DNA of 64,000 bases from JAXDBM01 sp963709485 (GTDB lineage Bacteria > Desulfobacterota > Syntrophia > Syntrophales > Fen-1087), in assembly GCA_963709485.1 (NCBI GenBank), contig CAVPWE010000005.1, positions 310,001-374,000 of the forward strand, written 5' to 3'. The notes below the pieces were generated by a model, which saw nothing but the letters and a program-made list of their open reading frames with translations, was not told where the DNA came from and did not search any database. Made by a program: the position numbers and the translations under genes. Below, one piece after another: positions 35,535 to 43,200 of this stretch (positions are counted from its first letter, which is position 1; each line of letters starts with the position of its first letter).

Positions 35535-36534
35535 TTCGCCATATAAAAAAATCCTGGTCACCGGAGCATCGGCGGTGCTTGGTACCGCAATCAGAAGCAT
35601 CCATGTTGAGTATCCTCAGTTTGAGTTCACCTTTTTCACATCTTCCGATTGTGATCTCACGGATCTGCGCAGCACTCTTTCATGCGTTGAAAAATGCAAG
35701 CCGGATGCGATCATGCACCTGGCGGCTGTCAGCGGCGGCATCGGGCTAAGCATGAAGCATCCGGCGATGATGCTGCGCGATAATGTTCTGATGACCTTCA
35801 GCATTCTGGAGGCAGCCAGGAAATGTGGGGTGAGAAAAACGATAATGACACTGACGGCCGGCATGTATCCGGCGGATGCTCCCTTGCCACTGAATGAGGA
35901 ACATATTCACAACGGCTATCCCCATGCATCGAATTATGGCTCATCTTTTGCCAAAAGACTGATAAACCCCGCAATCCGGGCCTATCGAGAGGAATATGGA
36001 ATGACCGCAATCGGGTTAATTCCTGGTGGAATTTTCGGTGAGAATGATAATTTTAATTACGAAGACGCAACCATGGTGCCGTCCTTGATCAGGCGCTTTT
36101 ACGAAAACAGAAACAATGATGAAAAAATTGTCATTTGGGGTGATGCAACACCACTCCGCGAATACAGCTATGCCAAGGACTTAGCAAAAATTTACATGCG
36201 GGCCCTTCAATATTATGAAGATATTTCCGTGTTGAATATCGGATCGACGGAAGAGCAATCGGTGCGTGACATCGCTTTCATGATTGCCGATTTCATGGAC
36301 ATAAACCGCGACAGAATTCATTTCGACAAAACCAAACCCGCGGGTATTTTCAGGAAAAACACAAGCAATTCACGTTTTCTCGCATTATCCGGCTTCCAGT
36401 ACACACCCTTCCGAAAAGGTCTTGAAATGACCATTAATTGGTACATAAACGCTTGTCAAAATCAACCGGAAACCTTGCGTCTTTACAAAAAATCCGGCAG
36501 AAAAAATGATTCGTTGGAAAAGCATGAAATATAG
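35521..36534 (+). CDS. GDP-fucose-synthase-like GDP-heptose 4-reductase candidate
   Basis: A 337-residue SDR of the GDP-L-fucose synthase (FX/WcaG/Cj1428) family: LVTGASAVLGTAI, MHLAAVSGGIGLSMKHP, GMYPADAPLPLNEEHI, GGIFGENDNFNYEDATMVPS, RREYSY-type REYSYAKDLA, and FDKTKPAGIFRKNTSN. The usual catalytic YxxxK reads SNYGSSFAKRL: the lysine is kept, but the position four before it is Ser, with Tyr two residues further upstream. In the C. jejuni capsule pathway the homologue reduces the 4-keto heptose after epimerisation. AGAGGA lies 6 nt before ATG 35521. Confidence 0.75.
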   Translation: MAISDSPYKKILVTGASAVLGTAIRSIHVEYPQFEFTFFTSSDCDLTDLRSTLSCVEKCKPDAIMHLAAVSGGIGLSMKHPAMMLRDNVLMTFSILEAARKCGVRKTIMTLTAGMYPADAPLPLNEEHIHNGYPHASNYGSSFAKRLINPAIRAYREEYGMTAIGLIPGGIFGENDNFNYEDATMVPSLIRRFYENRNNDEKIVIWGDATPLREYSYAKDLAKIYMRALQYYEDISVLNIGSTEEQSVRDIAFMIADFMDINRDRIHFDKTKPAGIFRKNTSNSRFLALSGFQYTPFRKGLEMTINWYINACQNQPETLRLYKKSGRKNDSLEKHEI

Positions 36535-37516
36535 AAGCTTGGGTCAAACAGGGCTCATTGTATCCGAAATCGGCTTCGGGGCATGGGGCATCGGAGGCAA
36601 TGCATATGGAAAGGTAAATGATGAGGACTCGCGAAGAGCCTTGCAAGCCGCTTTTGAATCGGGCATCAATTTCTACGATACAGCTGACCTTTACGGAAGC
36701 GGACATAGTGAAAAACTGCTTGGGGAGGTTTTAACAGGCAAGCGTGATAAGGTTATATTTTCGACAAAGGGAGGAACTCTCCCCCATACGACATTTGACA
36801 TGCCACAGGACTTCTCGCCTCGACACATCAAAAATGCCATGGAAGGAAGTCTGAAGCGATTGAAAACAGACTACCTTGATCTGTATCTTCTTCACAGCCC
36901 GCAAATCAATGATCTAGAAGCGAACGGCGATCTGCTTCTAACCCTTGAGACTTCGAAGAGGGAGGGAAAGATCCGTGCGTACGGGATTTCAGCCCGAACA
37001 CCCGGCGATGCCTTAACAGCCCTCAATAAGTTCGGATTTAACGTATTGGAAATTAACTTCAATTTGATCGATCAGAGGGCCCTCGAGAATGGATTGTTTG
37101 ACCGAGTGGTAACCGAGAAATTGGGACTCATCATCCGCACACCGCTCACATTCGGTTTCCTGTCAGGAAAACTTCGCGGTGATGAGACGTTCGAGGGCGA
37201 AGACCACCGGTCCAATTGGCCCAGATCGCAACTGATTCGATGGGCACAAGCCCATCAAGAGTTCTCATTTTTATACGACGGCAAAAACCGTACGCCGGCA
37301 CAAGCAGCCATTCGTTTCTGCCTCGATTTCGAGGCTGTTTCGACTGTAATCCCCGGTATGCTGTACGCCAGCGAAGTCATCGAAAACGTAAAAGCATCCG
37401 ACATGCATCCCCTGCCCCCCCTGGAAATGGATTTGATCAAGCACATCTATAAAGAGAAGGTAGATGCCTTCTACGATAGAAGTTTTCAAAAGGTCCCCTT
37501 GGATGGAAACCGTTAA
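36524..37516 (+). CDS. Aldo/keto reductase
   Basis: A 330-residue (beta/alpha)8 reductase. MKYRSLGQTGLIVSEIGFGA is typical of the family. The catalytic tetrad is visible: Asp and Tyr in YDTADLYGSGHSEKLLGE, Lys in IFSTKGG, His in LYLLHSPQ. NADPH-binding residues lie in the late FLSGKLRG and TVIPGMLYASEVIENV parts. ATG 36524 is preferred over ATG 36506; both overlap the preceding reductase. In sugar loci such enzymes can act as 3-ketoreductases for deoxysugars. Here it could finish a modified heptose, but no direct evidence fixes the substrate. Confidence 0.85.
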   Translation: MKYRSLGQTGLIVSEIGFGAWGIGGNAYGKVNDEDSRRALQAAFESGINFYDTADLYGSGHSEKLLGEVLTGKRDKVIFSTKGGTLPHTTFDMPQDFSPRHIKNAMEGSLKRLKTDYLDLYLLHSPQINDLEANGDLLLTLETSKREGKIRAYGISARTPGDALTALNKFGFNVLEINFNLIDQRALENGLFDRVVTEKLGLIIRTPLTFGFLSGKLRGDETFEGEDHRSNWPRSQLIRWAQAHQEFSFLYDGKNRTPAQAAIRFCLDFEAVSTVIPGMLYASEVIENVKASDMHPLPPLEMDLIKHIYKEKVDAFYDRSFQKVPLDGNR

Positions 37517-38447
37517 TTACGCCTTCGTGTGGAAGGAAGAGCAGGAACGGCTGGAACAACTGGCTGATAAAGTTCCTGAAAACGGGGCTCTCGTGGAAAT
37601 CGGCACGGCCCTGGGGGGAACTGCCATGATCTTCCATCAGGCCCTACGAAACAAAAATGTCAAAATATATTCCGTCGATTCACTTGATTGCGCAAGGGCA
37701 AGAAGCAATTTGAAGAACACCGACGTGTACGTGGTTAATCGCCCTTCTCGAGAATTCGCTGAAATTTGGGAAAATGACATCCGAATTCCCATAGACCTGC
37801 TTTATATAGATGGCGACCACAACTTTTGCGGTATTTTCGAGGATTTTAATGCATGGTTTCCACGTGTTGCCTTGAATGGTACGGTGGCATTCCACGATTA
37901 TGATCCTGTGGAAAGGGGGGGGCTCGCACATTTGGGCGTCAAAATCTGCCTGGATACCGTGATCGCTATGGGACTCCTCGGCAGTGTTCGCCATGACTAT
38001 AAGATTCTATCCGGCAGGAAAGAGGACAATGACATGGACTCTCTTGACTGGAGAGACTGTTTCCGAACCTTCACCGGCATGGGCGAGAGGATCTGTGTAA
38101 CGCGAGAAGAGATTTTCAAAGTGTCCGTAGAAGAAGGATTGGATATTCTCCGATCGCGTAAGCTTCCGTTCGATAGTGTGCAAGCCTGTTACTGCTTGGA
38201 TCATGCGCTCAAACATGACTTTGAATGTGTCGACTCCCGCACAACTTCATTTCATGATTTTCGAAGGTGGCTGGAAATGCTCTCTGTTTTTGAACACGCT
38301 CGAGGGCCTTCTCCATTTCCGGAACAGCACAAGGTTATAATCGCCCCGGAAAATCATTTTGAATTGTCACGAATGATTGCCCATGAACAGGTGCGTATTT
38401 CGATTCTGGCACGCATCCTCAAGACCATTGTGCGTTGGGAACCCTAA
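37464..38447 (+). CDS. Class I SAM-dependent methyltransferase (Methyltransf_24-like)
   Basis: A 327-residue protein. ALVEIGTALGGTAMIFHQAL is motif I, VKIYSVDSLD motif II, and IDLLYIDGDHNFCGIFEDFN with TVAFHDYDP is the characteristic Methyltransf_24/CmcI-type strand 4 and metal or substrate region. The first 40 residues are acidic and aromatic. GAAGG precedes ATG 37464, which lies within the AKR gene; ATG 37503 is an alternative. In C. jejuni, heptose O-methylation accompanies the same pathway, so a heptose O-methyltransferase role fits, by inference. Confidence 0.78.
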   Translation: MPSTIEVFKRSPWMETVNYAFVWKEEQERLEQLADKVPENGALVEIGTALGGTAMIFHQALRNKNVKIYSVDSLDCARARSNLKNTDVYVVNRPSREFAEIWENDIRIPIDLLYIDGDHNFCGIFEDFNAWFPRVALNGTVAFHDYDPVERGGLAHLGVKICLDTVIAMGLLGSVRHDYKILSGRKEDNDMDSLDWRDCFRTFTGMGERICVTREEIFKVSVEEGLDILRSRKLPFDSVQACYCLDHALKHDFECVDSRTTSFHDFRRWLEMLSVFEHARGPSPFPEQHKVIIAPENHFELSRMIAHEQVRISILARILKTIVRWEP

Positions 38448-38520
38448 CGATAGTTTTTGACGGAACACACGAGACGCAGATGATACTTCAAACAAAGCAA
38501 TATCTATTCGCACGAGTACA

Positions 38521-39447
38521 ATGAAGAAAATAACTCTTCAAGATGCCGCTGTTTTATTCGGTACAACCGAGGAGGATGTGGATCGGTATTGCGGAAATCT
38601 GATCCATTCTCACGACTTCAGTTACGAACGGATAACCGGAAAACAGCGGGATCAGATTCTCCTTCAGGTCATCCAGAAGATTCTCGATCCCGGCCTTGTG
38701 CGCTCTGGTGAGGAAAGGCAACCCGACTGGGAGGAAGGTTGGAGGGAAAATCTAAATGAATTCCTGGCATCTGATTGCGACCTCACCAGGCTGATCCCCA
38801 AATATTTTAGAAAAAACGTTCCCGCCAGGCTGAATCTCGAGTACATCATGCCTGTATCGCCTGACTTCGTATTTTCTTACACGCATCTGTACAGAACATG
38901 GATTTTTAAAAAATATTTAAACGATGCGGACAACATTTACGAATTCGGGTGCGGTCCCGCATATCATCTAGCTTACCTCGCCCAACTTTTTCCAGACAAG
39001 AAAATTTTGGGTCTTGACTGGGCCTTTTCTTCCCAAGAGATCATTGGGCATCTATCAAATCATTTTGGATGGAACATCAAAGGAAGGCAATTCGATTTTT
39101 TTAAGCCTGATCCCCGTTTCGTGCTTGAGGAAAAAAGCGCTGTCCTGACATTCGGAGCCTTGGAACAGGTCGGAAGCAAACACGGTCCTTTCATTGATTA
39201 TCTCTTAAACAACAAACCTGAAATATGCGTCAATGTGGAATGCCTCCATGAACTGTATCCGAAGGACAAACTTCTCTCTTATCTTGCGCTTCGATACCAC
39301 GAGAAAAGAAACTATCTTTGGGGTTATCTCACGCAATTGCAGAAACTGGAAAGAGAGAACCGAATCGAAATCGTCAAATATCATTATCACAAATTCGGAA
39401 ATTTATATGATGATGCATTGTCGTATGTGATTTGGAAACCAAAATAA
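38521..39447 (+). CDS. Putative methyltransferase-like protein of the heptose operon
   Basis: A 308-residue protein with a SAM-type motif I, IYEFGCGPAYHLAYLAQLFP at about 140-160, and motif II KILGLDWAF. The acidic motif IV region is AVLTFGALEQVG, as in sugar or small-molecule methyltransferases. The N-terminal 40 residues (ITLQDAAVLFGTTEEDVDRY) look like a small helical domain with a helix-turn-helix rhythm. I do not recognise the exact family. A position between a methyltransferase and the sugar 3,5-epimerase suggests another heptose modification. Confidence 0.65.
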   Translation: MKKITLQDAAVLFGTTEEDVDRYCGNLIHSHDFSYERITGKQRDQILLQVIQKILDPGLVRSGEERQPDWEEGWRENLNEFLASDCDLTRLIPKYFRKNVPARLNLEYIMPVSPDFVFSYTHLYRTWIFKKYLNDADNIYEFGCGPAYHLAYLAQLFPDKKILGLDWAFSSQEIIGHLSNHFGWNIKGRQFDFFKPDPRFVLEEKSAVLTFGALEQVGSKHGPFIDYLLNNKPEICVNVECLHELYPKDKLLSYLALRYHEKRNYLWGYLTQLQKLERENRIEIVKYHYHKFGNLYDDALSYVIWKPK

Positions 39448-39532
39448 GGGATTTTCACTCAATGTATGACACACTTAATTCCAAGCTTTACTGAAACCAG
39501 GCAGAATCTTTCCCAAAAACGAGGAATACGTC

Positions 39533-40051
39533 ATGATAAAAGTACAGCAAACCAAATTGGAAGGTGTTCGATTAATTCAACTCGAATCCTTTGAAGACCA
39601 TCGTGGTGAATATATCGAGACCTACAACGAAGCTATCTATCGAGATTCAGGAATCAATATTAATTTTATACAGGACGATTATTCCATATCCATCAGGAAT
39701 GTCCTGCGTGGCCTTCACGGCGATAAGGAAACGTGGAAACTGATCACATGCCCCTACGGGAAAATCTATCTGGTGGTCGTTAATTGCCTGGAAGGATCTG
39801 AAGAATTCGGTCGGTGGGAGGCTTTTGTGCTTTCCGACCGCAATCATCGGCAAGTCTTGATACCGCCAAACTTTGGCAATGGCCATCTTGTTTTGAGTGA
39901 TGTGGCCATTTTCGCATACAAACAATCTTCATATTATCATCCAAGCGGGCAATTCAGCTACAAATGGAACGATCCCAGGTTCAATATCTGGTGGCCCATA
40001 TCAAATCCCATTGTATCCAAGCGAGACGAGATGGGGATGTATGTCGAATGA
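39533..40051 (+). CDS. RmlC/DdahB-like nucleotide-heptose 3,5-epimerase
   Basis: A 172-residue cupin of the dTDP-4-keto-6-deoxyglucose 3,5-epimerase superfamily: HRGEYIETYN, SISIRNVLRGLHGDKETWKL (the His and Arg/Gly-Leu-His of the active site), PNFGNGHLVLSD, and SYKWNDPRFNIWWP. The NVLRGLHGD and WNDpRfnIwWP forms are those I recall from C. jejuni Cj1430/DdahB/MlghB, which epimerise GDP-4-keto-heptose at C3 and/or C5. RmlC proper has a different N-terminal signature. GAGGA lies 7 nt before ATG 39533. Fits the 4-dehydrogenase (34603) and reductase (35521). Confidence 0.82.
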   Translation: MIKVQQTKLEGVRLIQLESFEDHRGEYIETYNEAIYRDSGININFIQDDYSISIRNVLRGLHGDKETWKLITCPYGKIYLVVVNCLEGSEEFGRWEAFVLSDRNHRQVLIPPNFGNGHLVLSDVAIFAYKQSSYYHPSGQFSYKWNDPRFNIWWPISNPIVSKRDEMGMYVE

Positions 40052-40092
40052 AGTTGACAGAATTTTGATGATTTAGAAACGAGAGAACCAAC

Positions 40093-40755
40093 ATGAGCGT
40101 GTCGATTATCATCTTTGAATTCAACGAAGTGGACGGCATGAGGGCCATGATGCCCAAAATCAAGCCTGAATGGTATGATGAACTGATTATTGTAGATGGC
40201 GGATCAACAGACGGCACGATAGATTATGCGAAAGAACATGGTTACAACTTATTTGTCCAAAAGGAAAAGGGTGTCGGTGCAGCTTTGAATGAAGCGGTAA
40301 GAAAAGTCAATGGCGACATTGTCATTATATATGCCCCTGATGGAAGTTTTGAAGTTGAACAGATACCTATTATTACCGAAAGAATCAAAAATGGATATGA
40401 TGTTGTGAATGTCTCGCGTTACATGAACGGCAATAAGAGCCTTGATGACAACATCTTCACAGGCTTTGGAAACTGGTTTTTTACAAAGCTGGCCAATCTG
40501 ATGTTTCCCTTTAAATTCACAGATTTTCTTTACACCTACATCGGATTCAGACGGGTAGTCATTGATACGCTAAATATCGATAATAAAGAACGCACGTGGG
40601 GACAAATCCTTCTTTTAAGAGCTATCAAGAAAGGATTGAAGATCATAGAAATACCGGGCACGGAACACAAACGCATCGGGGGAGACGTAAAGGTACCCAA
40701 AGTTAGGGCCGCCGGGGCATTGGTCAATACATTGATCCGGGAGAAATATTCCTGA
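40093..40755 (+). CDS. GT2 glycosyltransferase (DPM1-like)
   Basis: A 220-residue GT-A enzyme: VSIIIFEFNEVDGM, then ELIIVDGGSTDGTIDYAKEH, GVGAALNEAV, and IIYAPDGSF in place of a DXD (APDGS). Further on, SRYMNGNKS, FTDFLYTYIGFRR and GWGQILLLRA-like WGQILLL. The length is that of catalytic-only dolichol-phosphate-mannose-synthase-type proteins that charge polyprenyl phosphate. It could make a polyprenyl-phosphate sugar for the GT-C enzymes nearby. It lies between the epimerase and HddA in the AT-rich heptose operon. Confidence 0.8.
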   Translation: MSVSIIIFEFNEVDGMRAMMPKIKPEWYDELIIVDGGSTDGTIDYAKEHGYNLFVQKEKGVGAALNEAVRKVNGDIVIIYAPDGSFEVEQIPIITERIKNGYDVVNVSRYMNGNKSLDDNIFTGFGNWFFTKLANLMFPFKFTDFLYTYIGFRRVVIDTLNIDNKERTWGQILLLRAIKKGLKIIEIPGTEHKRIGGDVKVPKVRAAGALVNTLIREKYS

Positions 40756-40809
40756 ACGATTTAAAAATCATCGGCCCTTTTTAATGATCCCTTAGGGAGA
40801 TTTTTCAGA

Positions 40810-41808
40810 ATGATCATCACCAGAACACCTTTCCGCATCTCATTTTTCGGAGGTGGCACCGATTACCCGGAATGGTACAGGGAAAATGGCGGTGCCGTAT
40901 TGAGCACCACCATCAATAAATATTGCTACATCAATTGCCGCTACCTTCCGCCATTCTTCGATATGAAGTATCTGATCCGTTATTCCGCCCGTGAAGAAAC
41001 AAAAACCATAGACGAAATCAAGCATCCCTCCGTTAAGGCCTGTCTTAACTATCTAAATCTGGAAAAGGGGATAGAGTTGGTTCACACAAGTGACATTCCC
41101 GCACGCTCAGGCATCGGCTCGAGTTCCTCTTTCACCGTCGGTCTACTTAGTTCACTATATGCACTGAAAGGTCAAATGAAAACGAAGAGACAGCTTGCAC
41201 GTGACGCGATTCACGTGGAACAGAATTTGATCAAAGAAAACGTGGGGTCCCAAGACCAGGTAGCGGTATCTTTCGGAGGCTTGAACAAGATTGAATTCGG
41301 AGGTGAGACAGACTTCTATGTTTCGCCGGTCACTATTGATAACGGTAAAATCGATACTTTTCAAAACCATCTCATGCTTTTCTTCACCGGTTTTTCGCGG
41401 AACGCCTCCGAAATAGCTCTTGAACAGCTAAAAAAGTTACCCGACAAGAAGTATGAACTGACAACCATGCGGCAAATGGTGGATCAAGCTATCACCATTT
41501 TGAATGGCAACAGTAATTACATCAATGACTTCGGGAAATTGCTTCATGAAGCATGGCTTCTCAAAAGGAGCCTGACGCATTTGATCACAACCGAAACGAT
41601 TGACGATATTTACGAGGCAGCTCGTCGGTCGGGTGCGCTGGGAGGGAAATTACTGGGTGCCGGAGGAGGCGGGTTCATGCTTCTATTTGTTCCGCCCGCA
41701 AATCAGCAACAGGTTAGGTACGCATTAAAAAAGATCCTGTACGTACCTTTTCGTTTTGAGAATCTTGGTAGTCAGGTTGTTCTTTATTCAACACAGGATT
41801 TTTCTTAG
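40810..41808 (+). CDS. hddA: HddA-like D-glycero-D-manno-heptose-7-phosphate 1-kinase
   Basis: A 332-residue GHMP kinase. MIITRTPFRISFFGGGTDYP is the HddA-type start; the ATP-binding GHMP motif is DIPARSGIGSSSSFTVGLL (PxxxGIGSSSA form); the C-terminal motif is LGGKLLGAGGGGFMLLFVPP. HddA phosphorylates C1 of D-glycero-D-manno-heptose-7-phosphate. The paired guanylyltransferase HddC is at 31628. The isomerase GmhA and phosphatase GmhB are not in the window and must be encoded elsewhere if the route works. AGGGAG is about 10 nt upstream of ATG 40810. Confidence 0.88.
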   Translation: MIITRTPFRISFFGGGTDYPEWYRENGGAVLSTTINKYCYINCRYLPPFFDMKYLIRYSAREETKTIDEIKHPSVKACLNYLNLEKGIELVHTSDIPARSGIGSSSSFTVGLLSSLYALKGQMKTKRQLARDAIHVEQNLIKENVGSQDQVAVSFGGLNKIEFGGETDFYVSPVTIDNGKIDTFQNHLMLFFTGFSRNASEIALEQLKKLPDKKYELTTMRQMVDQAITILNGNSNYINDFGKLLHEAWLLKRSLTHLITTETIDDIYEAARRSGALGGKLLGAGGGGFMLLFVPPANQQQVRYALKKILYVPFRFENLGSQVVLYSTQDFS

Positions 41809-41822
41809 CCTGCCTTGCAGGC
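41808..41822 (+). other. Short perfect hairpin at the end of the heptose operon
   Basis: GCCTGC (41808-41813) and GCAGGC (41817-41822) form a 6-bp stem with a 3-nt loop overlapping the hddA stop codon. There is no T run directly after it, so it is at best a weak or factor-dependent terminator or an RNA-stabilising hairpin. Confidence 0.3.
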
Positions 41823-41890
41823 GAATCTGAAAAAATTTTCAAGACTCCCCGCCTCATAAAGAGCGAAGGTTTTTTGAGCCATTGGGAAAA

Positions 41891-41918
41891 TTGAACCTTT
41901 TTCCGCGGGGTATATAAT
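41891..41918 (+). promoter_or_regulatory. Predicted sigma-70 promoter for the 42-53 kb operon
   Basis: TTGAAC (41891-41896) and a consensus TATAAT (41913-41918) with 16 nt between them lie in the 159-bp gap before the GT4 gene at 41968. This is the best -10 in an intergenic region of the right half. It fits a new transcription unit starting where composition changes from AT-rich heptose genes to GC-richer genes. Confidence 0.6.
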
Positions 41919-41939
41919 TGTCACTGCGCGGAGAAAATA

Positions 41940-41963
41940 TGAAATCACGGTTGAAATCACGGT
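41940..41963 (+). repeat. 12-bp tandem duplication next to a start codon
   Basis: TGAAATCACGGT occurs twice in direct tandem (41940-41951 and 41952-41963). It overlaps an ATG at 41939 with GGAG 5 nt upstream. That ATG frame reads MKSRLKSR and stops, but one extra A would read MKITVEITVG into the GT4 protein that starts at 41968. Confidence 0.6.
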
Positions 41964-41967
41964 AGGG

Positions 41968-43200
41968 ATGCTGCTATGGAGTTTTTGGCCCGGCCCTGAG
42001 GGTGGAGCGGAACGCCAATGCCGCAAGTTACTGCAGGCAACAGCCGGAAGAAATGTTCAATATATCGTGTTCACGAGCAGATTTGACTCAAAGGCACTGC
42101 CTGATGAGATAGACAAGGGCGTTCGCATCTTTCGGTTTGGTTTTCTGACCCCGTGGGAAAACAAAATCCGATCAAAAATTAACAGCTTTGTCATTTCCGC
42201 CCTGGCCAGACAATTTCGAGGCGACATCGCGGAGCGATGGGCCTGGCACCTTGTCTTTTGGCTCACCTTGCCGATACGCTGGGTATCCAGGCTTATCTTC
42301 ATATCAGCCTTGAAAAAATGGTTCTCACAAAATCGGAAATCCGTGGATGTTCTTCATGTGCATGAAACCGGATGGCTCGCCGGCGTGGGCGCCTGGATAG
42401 GGAAAAAACATCAAATCCCTGTATTGGCGAAAACGTCTTCCTTTCCCGCTCTTCCCAAAATGGGATATGATGTTCCTCTGCGTAGCGCCTGGCATAAGTG
42501 GAGGCAATATTGCTCGTTCATCGCGCAGCATCATGGATTAGCCCAGGAAATGGTCTCTGCGGGCATTCCCAAGCAGCGGATATTTATTGTCCCTAATGGC
42601 GTGGAAATCCCTGAAAGCACGGCGCAACCAGAGAAAGACGGACCAGTCCTTTTTGTGGGGAATTTTTCACAAGGCGCACATTGGAAGGCATTCGACATTC
42701 TTATCCAGGCATGGTCTATCGTGCATCAACAATTCCCGAATACAGAATTGCATCTGATCGGCGCTGGAAATGCAACGCATTGGAAAAGCTTTGCTGCCGA
42801 AATCGGTTGCGGTCAATCCATCATCTTTTACGGCGCTATCCCGGACCCGCATCTCCATTACAGGCATTCCTGCTTGTTTATTCTGCCTTCGCGAATTGAA
42901 GGGATCTCCAATGCGCTTTTGGAAGCTCAAAGCTACGGCCTTCCCTGCGTGGTATCGGATATCCCGGGAAATCGGGTGATCGTTGAAGATGGCGTAAATG
43001 GCCTGGTTGTTCCTGTAGACAACGCCCGTGAGTTGGCAGATGCGACCATTCGACTGCTGAAAGATTCGGAACTCCGCACCCGTCTCGGTCGTGCCGCCAG
43101 AGAAAAAATCGCGCAAGAGTTCAACTTTCACACTGTTGGAGAAAAGCTGACCGGACTTTACGGAGCAGTTTGCCTCCAGTACCGGGACTTCCATAAATGA
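41968..43200 (+). CDS. GT4 glycosyltransferase
   Basis: A 410-residue (or about 420, see the tandem repeat just upstream) GT-B transferase. FWPGPEGGAERQ is the N-terminal glycine loop; VLFVGNFSQGAHWKAFDI and FILPSRIEGISNALLEAQSY carry the donor-site E-x7-E. It is paralogous along its length to the 28273 enzyme. ATG 41968 is the first start in the open frame; ATG 41939 with GGAG is better placed but out of frame by one base, so the true N-terminus may be MKITVEITVG. The next gene overlaps at 43197. Confidence 0.86.
   Translation: MLLWSFWPGPEGGAERQCRKLLQATAGRNVQYIVFTSRFDSKALPDEIDKGVRIFRFGFLTPWENKIRSKINSFVISALARQFRGDIAERWAWHLVFWLTLPIRWVSRLIFISALKKWFSQNRKSVDVLHVHETGWLAGVGAWIGKKHQIPVLAKTSSFPALPKMGYDVPLRSAWHKWRQYCSFIAQHHGLAQEMVSAGIPKQRIFIVPNGVEIPESTAQPEKDGPVLFVGNFSQGAHWKAFDILIQAWSIVHQQFPNTELHLIGAGNATHWKSFAAEIGCGQSIIFYGAIPDPHLHYRHSCLFILPSRIEGISNALLEAQSYGLPCVVSDIPGNRVIVEDGVNGLVVPVDNARELADATIRLLKDSELRTRLGRAAREKIAQEFNFHTVGEKLTGLYGAVCLQYRDFHK

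Noticed and set aside
39533..40051. Assignment as RmlC (dTDP-4-dehydrorhamnose 3,5-epimerase)
   Set aside because: Motifs NVLRGLHGD and WNDPRFNIWWP fit the GDP-heptose epimerase group better, and it lies between heptose genes far from rmlA/rmlD.
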